Positions 1 to 9,008 of a DNA stretch of 64,000 bases are shown in pieces. Source of the stretch: Nibribacter koreensis (GTDB lineage Bacteria; Bacteroidota; Bacteroidia; Cytophagales; Hymenobacteraceae); contig NZ_BAABGX010000001.1 of assembly GCF_039541795.1 (NCBI RefSeq), positions 620,001 to 684,000 on the forward strand, given 5' to 3'. The first letter of the stretch is position 1. Every line of letters begins with the position of its first letter. The position numbers and the translations under genes were made by a program. Below the pieces are notes generated by a model that worked only from the letters and a program-made list of their open reading frames with translations, did no database searches and was not told the origin of the DNA.

Positions 1-14
1 GACAGGCCAAAAAC
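1..14. repeat. truncated copy of the 38-bp palindrome
   Basis: The first bases read ACAGGCCAAAAAC, the right arm of the palindrome family described at 37509-37546; the left arm lies outside the window. The rest of 1-133 is AT-rich (TTAATT-type runs near 104-133) and shows no gene. Confidence 0.6.
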
Positions 15-133
15 ACTTTATCCTCTTTTGCTTCAAACCACAAGCTTGCGGTAGAGAGTTGTAGAATTTTTATACTTAAAGACCTGCCAAAAATACCCCA
101 GCTATTAATTCTTAATTACTAATTATTAATTAC

Positions 134-1726
134 TTAAAGCCCCTCGCGGTCAAAGGCATGGATGGAGACGTCTCTGGTTTTTTTGACCTTGGTTTCTTTG
201 CCGCCTTCTACCTCAATGCCTATGCGGGTGTCATAGACCCTGGTTTTCTTGCTGGGGCCCTTCACCAAAGACTCGTCTTTCACTTCATCTTCGGCTACGC
301 CGCCATAGATGTTGACCAAGATGCCTTTGTTGGCTTTGCCGATAAGGGTAAATTCATCTTTACCACCCAGGCCGTGTAAGGTGATGCTTTTGGTTTCTTC
401 CGGAAGGAAAGTGCGCTCATAAGTAAGCACAGGCTTTTTGGTGTCCTCTGCAGGAACTTGGTAGACTTTTACGTTGGTGCGGCCGTCTTCCAGGCGTTCC
501 ACTACAAACTTTTCTTCCTGGTCCGTGCCGGGTACCAGTACGTGTTGGGCGTAGTGCGCGTATAGTTGTTGGGCAATCTGAGGCAGCTGGTCTCTTCTGG
601 TTTTGAGTTTGGCGGCAATCTCCTGGCCTGTTAAGGTATAGACTGTCTTAGGGAAGGCAGTGACGGCCTTGTCAATGTCAGCGTCTGACAAGAGGTTTTG
701 CAGTTGTTGAGCCTGGGCTTGCCATTGTTCCAGGGTTACTTCATTCAGGCATTGGTTGTCAATGAAATGGGCGTTCTGCAAATAGCCGGTAACAGAGTTG
801 ACGGTTGGCTTAAACGTCTTCATTTTGCTAAGGGGCGCCCAGCTTCTGCTGGCCAGCCAAGGCACAATACCGTCATTAAATTTAAAGAAGGCTTGGTCAC
901 GGTCTTTGGGTACGGGGGCGTAGGTGGTTTTGCCCTCTTTTTCATACACGGCCCATTGCCACTGGCCTTGGTGACGGTCCCAGTCGCCAATGAGAACATC
1001 AAATAAGCGGGCTTTGGCAAAAGCTTTCTGATCTGGCAGATGGCCGTGCTCGGTGAATCGTTTTTCCAGGAAGTCTTCAGAGTCCACTAAATCCTTGGCC
1101 TTCCCGAAGTACTGGGTCAGGGATTCTTCGCCGTCAAACTTTTCTTCCAGCAAGAAGACGCGGTCCCTAAAATCAGGGGTGTTTTCGCCTAGGCCTTTCA
1201 CGCCTTTGGGTATGTACACGTAGCGCGGGTGGCTATGCGGAATCTTCGCTTTTATGGACAAGGCAGAAACCACCGCGGCGCCGTAGGGGAGGCCCGCTGA
1301 GGTCTGGTCTCTGAGAATATTGGTGAGAAACGTTTTACGCAGGCCCGGCGGCAACACTTCTGTGGGGTTTTTGTCTACTGAACGCAGCGCAAACTTTTTC
1401 CCTTCTTTGTCTAAAAGGGTAAGGCTGGTAGTTTGAAATCCGCCGCCTCTCTCATCTGCCTTGAGCCCGCCGTACATATTGTCTAAGTCTAAAACAGGCA
1501 GTGTGACAGGTTGGGCCCAAACCTTGCGGTAATGAGTTCCCCACCATAGACGGTGCCACCAGCCTTTGTCATATTGTTTACCGGCTACCACCAGGGCAGA
1601 GTCCCATTTGGCCCCTGGTTGCGTGACCACGTCACCCACCAGCGCCGTTTCCTGAAAATAGTTTTTCTTGGCACAGCCCATCATGAGCAGTCCCGCTACA
1701 AAAAAAGAAAGTAGGTATTTATGCAT
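134..1726 (-). CDS. lipoprotein of a Bacteroidota family with DRH and DRD motifs (function unknown)
   Basis: A predicted lipoprotein of about 530 residues. I place the start at the ATG giving MHKYLLSFF, six codons inside the longest frame, because this gives a clean signal peptide ending in the lipobox LMMGC. Conserved blocks are WWGTHYRKVW, the LRSVDK block, GDWDRHQGQWQW and PKDRDQAFFKF. The DRH-x-x-Q block followed by a DRD block recalls the catalytic and metal-binding loops of HipA/Fam20-type kinases, and LRSVDK could carry the nucleotide-binding lysine. That is inference; I know the blocks only from uncharacterised Bacteroidota envelope proteins, some fused to phosphoesterase and barrel domains. 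It is divergent from a paralogue starting at 1875, and the two probably share regulatory DNA. Confidence 0.85.
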   Translation of the reverse strand: MHKYLLSFFVAGLLMMGCAKKNYFQETALVGDVVTQPGAKWDSALVVAGKQYDKGWWHRLWWGTHYRKVWAQPVTLPVLDLDNMYGGLKADERGGGFQTTSLTLLDKEGKKFALRSVDKNPTEVLPPGLRKTFLTNILRDQTSAGLPYGAAVVSALSIKAKIPHSHPRYVYIPKGVKGLGENTPDFRDRVFLLEEKFDGEESLTQYFGKAKDLVDSEDFLEKRFTEHGHLPDQKAFAKARLFDVLIGDWDRHQGQWQWAVYEKEGKTTYAPVPKDRDQAFFKFNDGIVPWLASRSWAPLSKMKTFKPTVNSVTGYLQNAHFIDNQCLNEVTLEQWQAQAQQLQNLLSDADIDKAVTAFPKTVYTLTGQEIAAKLKTRRDQLPQIAQQLYAHYAQHVLVPGTDQEEKFVVERLEDGRTNVKVYQVPAEDTKKPVLTYERTFLPEETKSITLHGLGGKDEFTLIGKANKGILVNIYGGVAEDEVKDESLVKGPSKKTRVYDTRIGIEVEGGKETKVKKTRDVSIHAFDREGL

Positions 1727-1874
1727 TCTAATAATATTCGCCAATGACTATACTTTTAGCTGAGGGGAAAGGTTGTCTATGCCGGAACAATGCAATCCTT
1801 GCAAGGTTTTAAAGTAGCAGCAAAGACTTGTAGGCAAAACCTGCAGAGAGGCTTTCTGGTATAAGTACGTATTC

Positions 1875-3464
1875 ATGAAATACGCCCATACCTTGCACCC
1901 TCGCCGTCAATGGTCCCCCTTCCTGGGGCTCTTCCTTCTTTTAGCAACTGGGATTCTTTTCCCCACGCAAACCCACGCTCAAAATGATACCATGGTCACG
2001 GTGGCTGCCGGGCCGCAGTACCTTAAAAATCCTTTCCATAGGTTCTGGTGGGGCAGACACTATCGCAAAGTATGGGCAGAACCCGTACAGGTGCCCGTCA
2101 TGCGCTTAGACCAGATGAGGGGCGGCTTGATTCCTTTAGAGCAGGGCGGAAGCTTCCAGACCAAGACTCTCAGACTGAAGGACAAGAGCGGCAATGAGTT
2201 TGTGCTGCGCTCAGTAGACAAGGACCCGGCCCGGGCCCTGCCAGACTTTTGGCGAAAAACCTTTGTGGCCAACCTAATGCGGGACCAGACCAGCGTAATT
2301 CATCCGTACGGGGCATTCCTAGTACCTGCCTTAGCAGATGCCGCCCACGTCTACCATACCAACCCGACTCTGGTCTATATTGCAGATGACCCCAAATTGG
2401 GCGAGTTTCAGGGAGCCTTCGCCAATCAGCTGGCGCTTTTGGAAGAGCGTCCGGACGGACCGTGGCCAGACCTGGAAAGCTTCGGGAATCCTAAGAAAGT
2501 GGCCAGCTCCAGAAAAGCGTTTGAACAGCTACTTAAAGACCCATCTTATCAGGTAGACGCCAGGCGCTACCTGCGGTCCAGGCTCTTTGATATGTGGTTG
2601 AGTGACTGGAGCCGGAGGGAAGACCAATGGCGCTGGGGCGTCCATGAGAAAGGCAACAAAACCACTTTTGAGCCCATTCCCAGAGACCGCGATCATGCCT
2701 TCTTCAAATTCAAGGACGGGGTGCTGACCTCGCTCATCAGTTTGTTTAAAGCCAACTATCAGAGTTTTGACAACACCATCAGCAACAACAATGTCAATGG
2801 CCTGACCAAAAGCTCCCGCAGAATGGACTCTTACTTTCTGGCTTACCTGAACGAGCAGGATTTTAAAGAAGTAGCGCAAGAACTGGAAGGTAGGCTGACA
2901 GACGCAGTCATTGACCAGGCCATAGCGCAGTGGCCTCCTCAGATCCAGGCCTTGTCTGCCCAAGAGTTTGCAGCCAAATTGAAAGCCAGGAGAGCAGATC
3001 TGCAGCCCGCGGCCAAAGCCTTTTACAAACTCATCAACAAAGAGGTCCTTCTACCCGGCACTGACGCGAAAGACGCCTTTCATGTGACCCTAGAAGAAAA
3101 CGGAAACGTGACAGTGCAAGTGTTTGCCCAAGGCAAGAAAGACAGTCTGCAGTTGGTTCATCAAAAAACATATTATCCAAAAGAGACAAGCTCACTCTCC
3201 ATTTTTGGGCTAGGCGAAAAAGATACCTTTCATTTAAAAGGCAAAGGAAAAAGCCTGATTAAGATAAGCCTTTACGGCGGCGAGGAAGAAGATGAACTGA
3301 AAGCAGACGACACCTGGAAACCCTCTGGTCAAAAAATCCTGGTGATGGATGAGGAAGATGGCAACCAATACCCTAACGTGAAAGGTGTAGACGTAAAAGA
3401 GTACGCACCCTTGGCTAAAGAATTTACGGGCAAAGGTTGGTTGTTACGGCACAGACTGCATTAG
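1875..3464 (+). CDS. secreted paralogue of the 134-1726 protein, conserved DRH motif altered
   Basis: A 529-residue protein with a Sec signal peptide (hydrophobic core then THA-QN) and no lipobox, so probably soluble in the periplasm. It aligns along its whole length with the divergent neighbour: WWGRHYRKVW, LRSVDKDP, the DQTS-x-x-HPYGA block and PRDRDHAFFKF are kept. In the central block, where the neighbour has GDWDRHQGQ, this protein reads SDWSRREDQ, so the Asp and His of the DRH triad are Ser and Arg. If the triad is catalytic, this copy is inactive or has changed function. The last 100 residues are a beta-rich tail similar to its neighbour's. A palindromic repeat follows at 3475. Confidence 0.85.
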   Translation: MKYAHTLHPRRQWSPFLGLFLLLATGILFPTQTHAQNDTMVTVAAGPQYLKNPFHRFWWGRHYRKVWAEPVQVPVMRLDQMRGGLIPLEQGGSFQTKTLRLKDKSGNEFVLRSVDKDPARALPDFWRKTFVANLMRDQTSVIHPYGAFLVPALADAAHVYHTNPTLVYIADDPKLGEFQGAFANQLALLEERPDGPWPDLESFGNPKKVASSRKAFEQLLKDPSYQVDARRYLRSRLFDMWLSDWSRREDQWRWGVHEKGNKTTFEPIPRDRDHAFFKFKDGVLTSLISLFKANYQSFDNTISNNNVNGLTKSSRRMDSYFLAYLNEQDFKEVAQELEGRLTDAVIDQAIAQWPPQIQALSAQEFAAKLKARRADLQPAAKAFYKLINKEVLLPGTDAKDAFHVTLEENGNVTVQVFAQGKKDSLQLVHQKTYYPKETSSLSIFGLGEKDTFHLKGKGKSLIKISLYGGEEEDELKADDTWKPSGQKILVMDEEDGNQYPNVKGVDVKEYAPLAKEFTGKGWLLRHRLH

Positions 3465-3474
3465 AAAGAATCAC

Positions 3475-3512
3475 CGTTTTTGGCCTGTTTTCTGAAAAAC
3501 AGGCCAAAAACG
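3475..3512. repeat. 38-bp palindrome copy (35/38 to consensus)
   Basis: It lies between convergent genes. The arms are intact and only the three bases at the centre differ from the perfect copy at 37509. No separate terminator hairpin is visible here, so it may serve as a bidirectional terminator at this junction. Confidence 0.95.
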
Positions 3513-3515
3513 GGG

Positions 3516-4913
3516 TTAAAAAATCAAGACCTTGTCTGAATGCTTAGTACGTAGATAGCCACGCAAAATCTGCTGAGTGTCTTTGTTGTCATTGTAGCGT
3601 TTAATGACGTCCAAAAAGTCTTCCAGCGTAGAGGCACTAAATGATTCATCTATATACCCAAAACCACGGTAAGAGCCGTTTTCTACCACCACTACAGACT
3701 TTTCATCGGGCTGACGGCCTTTGCCAATTACTACAAAGTTGTCATGGTCATATTTGAAGGCGTCTAAGGCCTCCTGCACGCGCTTGTTGTACTCCTCGGG
3801 TGGTTCCAAGCCTATGCACGCGCCGTTGCACTGGTGTACCTGGTAATCAAAACAAGCCCCATTGGACTTGTATAAATCACACAGCTTTTGGCAGAGGTTG
3901 AACTTGGCCACCCGGCTAAACAGAAAGTTCTTGGCCTGAAACTGGTTGGCCAGCGTTATGACCGGGGCTTTCTCTGTCTTTGCCTTCTGGAAGGTCATGC
4001 GCAGGTAGCCGTTCTGGTCTGTGTAGGTGAAGATGCCAGAATGGTAGACGCTGCGGCGCTGGGCACGGTTATAAAAGGGCTTGCGCTTTTTTATCTCATC
4101 AGACTCAAACAATAAGGCCACCAACTCACTGCCCGTGCGCTCATAGGTAATGCTGGCAATGCGGTTCTTGAACTCAATGGACTTCTTGCTCTTAAAGTCT
4201 ATGCTGAAATGCTGAATGATCCGTTTTCTGATGCTCTTGCTCTTGCCCACGTAGATGATCTCGCCGTGCTCATCATGAAAGTAATACACGCCTGCCTCTA
4301 AGGGCAGGGCATCTACCATTTCCCTGGAGATGTTAGGCGGCAGCAGAGACGTCTTAATTTCTTTGGTCAAAGATGAACCGCTGTCCAGCTTATCATCTTG
4401 GTCGGCGTCTACCTTGGCTTGGTCAATCTTAAGCAAACGGTCAAACAAGACAGCCGTAGCCTCTGCATCGCCAATGGCACGGTGACGCATTTGCAAGGGA
4501 ATGTCAATGCTCTTGCAGAGTTTACCTAAGCTATAAGAGGGCAAGCCGGGCATTAGCTTTCTGCTCAGGCGTACCGTGCACAAGGTCTTGCGCTGGTAGT
4601 TAAAACCCAGGTCAGAGAACTCTTTCTTCAGGAAGGAATAGTCAAAGCGCACGTTGTGGGCTACAAAGACCTTCCCCTCGGTAATCTGTACAATGTCTTT
4701 GGCCACCTCATGAAACTTGGGCGCATCCCGTACCATCTCATCTGTAATGCCCGTGAGCTGTGAGATGAAGAAGGGGATGGGCCTGCCCGGGTTGATGAGC
4801 GTAGAATATTGGTCTACCACCTGGTTGCCGTCATGAATGAAAACAGCAATCTCTGTGATTCTGTCATCTGAAGGTTGGCTACCAGTGGTTTCTATGTCTA
4901 TGATGGCGTACAC
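3516..4913 (-). CDS. DnaQ-like 3'-5' exonuclease fused to a GIY-YIG nuclease domain
   Basis: A 465-residue two-domain nuclease. Residues 1-165 form a DEDDh exonuclease like the proofreading subunit: ExoI DIETTG, ExoII AHNVRFD and ExoIII HRAIGDAEA. A linker leads to a UvrC/Cho-type GIY-YIG domain from about residue 200 (GVYYF, then IIYVGKSKSIRKR), followed by a region with several cysteines (NLCQKLC, CFDY, CNGAC) that could bind metal. The family is widespread in Bacteroidota and is usually annotated as an epsilon-subunit homologue. The domain order suggests a repair nuclease that incises DNA and then trims it, which is inference. Its start is well placed because the exonuclease fold begins at residue 2. 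Confidence 0.93.
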   Translation of the reverse strand: MYAIIDIETTGSQPSDDRITEIAVFIHDGNQVVDQYSTLINPGRPIPFFISQLTGITDEMVRDAPKFHEVAKDIVQITEGKVFVAHNVRFDYSFLKKEFSDLGFNYQRKTLCTVRLSRKLMPGLPSYSLGKLCKSIDIPLQMRHRAIGDAEATAVLFDRLLKIDQAKVDADQDDKLDSGSSLTKEIKTSLLPPNISREMVDALPLEAGVYYFHDEHGEIIYVGKSKSIRKRIIQHFSIDFKSKKSIEFKNRIASITYERTGSELVALLFESDEIKKRKPFYNRAQRRSVYHSGIFTYTDQNGYLRMTFQKAKTEKAPVITLANQFQAKNFLFSRVAKFNLCQKLCDLYKSNGACFDYQVHQCNGACIGLEPPEEYNKRVQEALDAFKYDHDNFVVIGKGRQPDEKSVVVVENGSYRGFGYIDESFSASTLEDFLDVIKRYNDNKDTQQILRGYLRTKHSDKVLIF

Positions 4914-5018
4914 GCAACAAGGCTTGGTGAAAGATAGCGGTCTTTCCGCTGGATATATAACCCCATATTAGGCAATATCGTTTCATCTTGATATTACCAG
5001 ATTTTAACGAGAAAGCAT

Positions 5019-5045
5019 AAAAAAAGCAGCCTTAAAGGCTGCTTT
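5019..5045 (-). terminator. intrinsic terminator of the DUF2383 gene
   Basis: AGCAGCC and GGCTGCT pair around a five-base loop. On the minus strand the stem is followed by a run of Ts, directly downstream of the gene ending at 5081. Confidence 0.85.
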
Positions 5046-5080
5046 CTCTGTCTCAAAAAGAGACGTACTATATCCAAGTC

Positions 5081-5551
5081 TTAGATGCCATTTTTCAGGC
5101 TGGTGATAGTCTGTTTAGCCGTTTGAATCTCCTGCTGCTGTTTCTGGATGATGTTCTTCACATCCATAGGCAGGGCAGTGTCATTTAAAGCGTTGTTATA
5201 GGCTTTTAAGGCTGCCTCGTCGCCGTTCTCGCATTCGCTTAGAATGGCTTTACTGTCATGACCATTAATGGCAGACTTTAAGTTGATCCAGCCGCGGTGT
5301 ACGGCGCCGGCTGCCTCCATGGCAATGCCTTCAACGGTGGTAGTGTTAGAGGTGCTGCCACCCAGTTGTTGGGCTTTGCTTTCTAATTCGCTTACAAAAG
5401 AGGCGCGCTGCTGCGCTAGTCTTTCCAGCTCTGATTTTACTCTTGGGTTGTCTACCGCACCGGCAGCAGTCTCATATCCTTTTCTACCGTCGCGGGCAGT
5501 TTCAACTAAATCATTTAAGGTGTCCAGGATTTTATCATTTGGGGTATTCAT
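5081..5551 (-). CDS. PA2169-family four-helix-bundle protein (DUF2383)
   Basis: A 156-residue, all-helical, cytoplasmic protein without signal peptide. The pattern NDLVETARDGRKGYETAA near the N-terminus, a Glu-rich second helix and the block RGWINLKSAI are typical of DUF2383, a ferritin-like bundle. Its biochemical role is not established; homologues are often found among stress-response genes. It is monocistronic: the upstream junction carries a palindromic repeat (5663) and a good terminator follows (5019-5045). Confidence 0.9.
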   Translation of the reverse strand: MNTPNDKILDTLNDLVETARDGRKGYETAAGAVDNPRVKSELERLAQQRASFVSELESKAQQLGGSTSNTTTVEGIAMEAAGAVHRGWINLKSAINGHDSKAILSECENGDEAALKAYNNALNDTALPMDVKNIIQKQQQEIQTAKQTITSLKNGI

Positions 5552-5662
5552 AGTTGTATTCTGTTTGGTAAAACATTCATATGCTCAAGAAAAAGGGAAC
5601 CTGTTGATTCTCAGTTTCTGAGGCGTCTGTTCTTTTACTTGCCAGAATATAAATGGTTGCAT

Positions 5663-5700
5663 TGTTTTTTGGCTATTTTAAAGAAAACAGGCCAAAAACG
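5663..5700. repeat. 38-bp palindrome copy (32/38)
   Basis: It lies between two minus-strand genes, six bases downstream of the stop codon of the permease ending at 5707. The left arm has drifted and the right arm is intact. Confidence 0.93.
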
Positions 5701-5706
5701 GAGGAG

Positions 5707-6804
5707 TTACTCCCTGCGTTTCCGCTTTAGCTTCTTGAGCAGTTTGAGTTCCCTGGGCTCGCGATGAATGTCGCCTAATAAAAAGGCAAAGGGCTTTAAG
5801 GGACTGTACTGGTCAAATAATACTTTTAGGATGGCTATTAAAGGAATGGAAAGAATCATGCCGGCCGCGCCCCAGATTTCGCCGCCCATTATCAAGGCAA
5901 CGATGGCCGCAAACGGGTTAATGCTCACCTTAGAACCAACCACGTTAGGCGTTATGAAATTACCTTCCAGAAACTGCACAAACGCAAAAATGGCCACCAC
6001 AATCAGCATATTGGTCACAGAACCGGTGTTGACCAATACATACAAGGCCGGCAGGGCAGCGCCCAGCATAATGCCTATGTAGGGAATGACCGTCAGCACC
6101 GCAGCAAAGGCCCCGAAGAAGATGGCGTATTCCACACCCATGATGAACAAGCCAATGGAGTTTAGGATGGCCACAATCACAATCACAATCACCAGCCCTG
6201 ATATATAGCTCTGCACTACCAATTGAATGTTGTCTACGGTGGTGATGATGGTTTCTCTCTTGCTAACTGCAATGAACTGGAACACAAACTGGCGTAAGTG
6301 ATCCCGGTAGTACAGCATACAAAACACATAAATGGGAATGAGGGTGATCACCGTCAAGGCGCCGGTGGTGAGGGAGATGGTGCTCCCTACAAAGGCGGTT
6401 CCGGTCTGGCTGACGTTGCCCAGTGCTTTCTCAATAAACTCAGAGCGATTGGTGGGCTTAATGCCAAACTTCTCAAACAAGAACAGCTGGATTTTGGAGA
6501 TGAGGGCAGAGAGCTTGGCAGAAATGTCGTTCAGTTCGGCAGAGAAGTTGCCAATCTGCATGGAGAAGAAGTAAACCATCAAGCCAAGGATGAGGATGAT
6601 AAGAATCAAACTTAGCAAGGTAGCCATCCCTCTGGGCATCTTTCTTTCTAAGCGCGCACTAATGGGTAACAGAAGCAAGGCAAACAATCCAGCAAAGCTT
6701 AATGGAATTAAGACTGACTTGAACGTCTGCATAAAATACAGCAGCAAAAACAGCCCCAACAAGATGACCGTGTATTTAAAATAAGAGGGTAGTTTTATTT
6801 CCAT
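5707..6804 (-). CDS. AI-2E family transporter (PerM/YdiK-like permease)
   Basis: A 365-residue inner-membrane protein of the family that includes E. coli TqsA and PerM. Two pairs of hydrophobic segments (about residues 9-30, 32-50, 60-82) are followed by a soluble stretch (85-150) and four or five further membrane segments, with the signature region around LTVIPYIGIMLGAALP and PNVVGSKVSINPFAAI. The C-terminus ends in a basic tail (LKKLKRKRRE). Substrates vary in this family, so autoinducer-2 should not be assumed. It is divergent from parE across 332 bases. Confidence 0.92.
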   Translation of the reverse strand: MEIKLPSYFKYTVILLGLFLLLYFMQTFKSVLIPLSFAGLFALLLLPISARLERKMPRGMATLLSLILIILILGLMVYFFSMQIGNFSAELNDISAKLSALISKIQLFLFEKFGIKPTNRSEFIEKALGNVSQTGTAFVGSTISLTTGALTVITLIPIYVFCMLYYRDHLRQFVFQFIAVSKRETIITTVDNIQLVVQSYISGLVIVIVIVAILNSIGLFIMGVEYAIFFGAFAAVLTVIPYIGIMLGAALPALYVLVNTGSVTNMLIVVAIFAFVQFLEGNFITPNVVGSKVSINPFAAIVALIMGGEIWGAAGMILSIPLIAILKVLFDQYSPLKPFAFLLGDIHREPRELKLLKKLKRKRRE

Positions 6805-7136
6805 GGAGTGAGCAAAGAGAAGGAAATTGTTTGAGGCAGAAGTAATTTTATGTGAAATGCTAAAATTAATAGCTTAATGTTGCTAGGTCTTGAATGTTGT
6901 GCTAAAATTATGCTAAAAAAATAAGCATTCAATCCCTGTTTCAATGAACTGCAAAGCCCTATATTTGGTTACAAAAGGGAAACTATTCAGTTGCTTTGTC
7001 TAACCTGCTGTCTGCTTGTCCAGCCTATATATTAGTCATCCTTATGGATAATAAATATGGCTTGGGGCGCTAGGCATGGCAAAGTACACGCATTTTTTCA
7101 TTTATTTTACCGAATTCTACTAAAAGCAATTGCCCC
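6805..7136. other. 332-base divergent intergenic region with short direct repeats
   Basis: It separates the permease from parE. The word TGCTAAAATTA occurs at 6858-6868 and 6900-6910, and a near copy (TGCTAAAAAAATA) follows at 6911-6923; these could be operator sites. TATATTTG at 6960-6967 and TATATTAG at 7028-7035 resemble the -7 box of Bacteroidota promoters, but neither has a TTTG at the right distance. No open frame or RNA gene was recognised. Confidence 0.45.
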
Positions 7137-9008
7137 ATGGCAGAACAGATTAACGTAAATTACAACGAGGATAGCATTAGATCCCTGGACTGGCGTGAAC
7201 ACATTCGGTTACGTCCGGGTATGTACATCGGTAAACTGGGTGACGGTTCTTCCCCTGACGATGGAATTTACATTCTTGTGAAAGAGGTGATTGACAACTC
7301 CATTGATGAGCACATGATGGGGTTTGGGCGCACCATTGAAGTAAAAATCTCTGACCATAAAGTGGTAGTGCGGGACTACGGTCGCGGTATTCCATTGGGT
7401 AAGGTGATTGACTGCGTGAGCAAGATCAACACCGGTGGTAAGTATGACAGCCGCGCCTTCCAAAAGTCGGTGGGTTTGAACGGGGTGGGTACCAAGGCCG
7501 TGAACGCCTTGTCCTCGCAGTTTAGAATCCAATCCGTGCGGGACGGTAAAACCAAGGTAGCTGAGTTTGAGCGCGGCGAGTTGGTGAACGATGAGGCCTT
7601 GCAGGACACTACCCAGCGCAACGGCACCACCACGGTCTTCGTGCCAGATGACACCATTTTCAAGAACTATCATTTCATACCTGAGTTTCTGGAGAACCAG
7701 ATCTGGAACTATGTGTACCTCAACGCGGGCCTTACCATCCATTTCAATGGACAGAAATACCTGTCAGAGAATGGCTTGAAAGACCTGTTGGCCCGCAAGA
7801 TTGATGAGGAAAGCATGCGCTATCCCATCATCTACTTGAAGGGAGATGACATTGAGTTTGCACTAACCCATGGAAATGACTACGGCGAAGAATACTATTC
7901 CTTCGTGAACGGTCAGTACACCACCCAGGGCGGTACGCACTTGGCGGCCTTTAGAGAAGCGGTGGTGAAAACCATTCGGGAATTCTACAAGAAAGATTAT
8001 GACGCGACTGACATCAGAGGCTCAATTGTAGCGGCGGTTGCCATTAGAGTGCAGGAGCCGGTCTTTGAAAGCCAGACCAAGACCAAGCTGGGTTCCATCA
8101 ATGTAGCACACGAAGGACCCACGGTCCGCAACTTCGTGAATGACTATGTAAAGGAGCACCTGGACAATTACCTGCACAAAAATCCCTTGGTGGCAGAATC
8201 ACTGCGCAAACGCATTGAGCAAAGTGAGCGCGAACGCAAGGACATGGCGGGTATTAAAAAGCTTGCCAACCAACGCGCCAAGAAAGCCAATCTGCACAAC
8301 AAGAAACTACGCGACTGCCGCTTCCACTTCGCCGAAGGTAAAGATGTGGAAAAGGAGACCTTGACCACCTTGTTTATCACAGAGGGGGATTCTGCCTCTG
8401 GTTCCATCACTAAATCCAGGAACGTTGAGCTGGAAGCGGTGTTCAGCTTACGCGGAAAGCCGTTGAACTGCTTCGGTCTTAAAAAGAAGGTGGTGTATGA
8501 GAATGAGGAGTTCAACCTCCTGCAACACGCCTTAAACATTGAAGAAGGATTGGAAGGTCTGCGCTATAATAGAGTAGTAGTCGCTACTGATGCCGACGTG
8601 GACGGCATGCACATTAGGCTGCTCTTGATGACCTTCTTCCTGCAGTTCTTCCCAGATTTGGTGAAGAACGGTCACCTATACATCTTGGAAACCCCATTGT
8701 TTAGAGTGCGCAACAAGAAGGAAACCATCTACTGCTACAATGAGCAGGAAAAGCAGAACGCCATCCGCAAACTAGGCAAGAATCCAGAGATTACCCGCTT
8801 TAAAGGATTGGGAGAGATCTCACCAGAGGAGTTTGGTAAGTTCATTGGGGACAACATCCGCCTGGAGCCGGTGATCATGGGTAAGACCGAGCAGAACATC
8901 CAGAAGATGCTGTCTTACTTTATGGGCAAGAACACGCCAGAACGCCAGCAGTTTATCATTGAGAATTTGAAGATTGAAAAAGATATAGTAGAGGAGGTTT
9001 ATGCTTAA
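7137..9008 (+). CDS. parE: DNA topoisomerase IV subunit B
   Basis: The ATPase subunit of topoisomerase IV, which with ParC decatenates daughter chromosomes. The 623 residues hold a GHKL ATPase domain (EVIDNSIDEH near residues 50-59, DYGRGIP near 79-85, LNGVGTKAVNAL), a transducer domain, and a TOPRIM domain with the acidic motifs ITEGDSASGS and ATDADVDG. The short length without the insertion of gyrB fits ParE. The stop overlaps the parC start by eight bases (ATGCTTAA), so the two subunits are translationally coupled. An AGGAGG close upstream of the parC ATG lies in codons for EEV and may be incidental. Confidence 0.95.
   Translation: MAEQINVNYNEDSIRSLDWREHIRLRPGMYIGKLGDGSSPDDGIYILVKEVIDNSIDEHMMGFGRTIEVKISDHKVVVRDYGRGIPLGKVIDCVSKINTGGKYDSRAFQKSVGLNGVGTKAVNALSSQFRIQSVRDGKTKVAEFERGELVNDEALQDTTQRNGTTTVFVPDDTIFKNYHFIPEFLENQIWNYVYLNAGLTIHFNGQKYLSENGLKDLLARKIDEESMRYPIIYLKGDDIEFALTHGNDYGEEYYSFVNGQYTTQGGTHLAAFREAVVKTIREFYKKDYDATDIRGSIVAAVAIRVQEPVFESQTKTKLGSINVAHEGPTVRNFVNDYVKEHLDNYLHKNPLVAESLRKRIEQSERERKDMAGIKKLANQRAKKANLHNKKLRDCRFHFAEGKDVEKETLTTLFITEGDSASGSITKSRNVELEAVFSLRGKPLNCFGLKKKVVYENEEFNLLQHALNIEEGLEGLRYNRVVVATDADVDGMHIRLLLMTFFLQFFPDLVKNGHLYILETPLFRVRNKKETIYCYNEQEKQNAIRKLGKNPEITRFKGLGEISPEEFGKFIGDNIRLEPVIMGKTEQNIQKMLSYFMGKNTPERQQFIIENLKIEKDIVEEVYA

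Noticed and set aside
3475..3512. Considering the palindromes as a CRISPR array
   Set aside because: Copies are kilobases apart, highly symmetric, not regularly spaced, and no cas gene is present.
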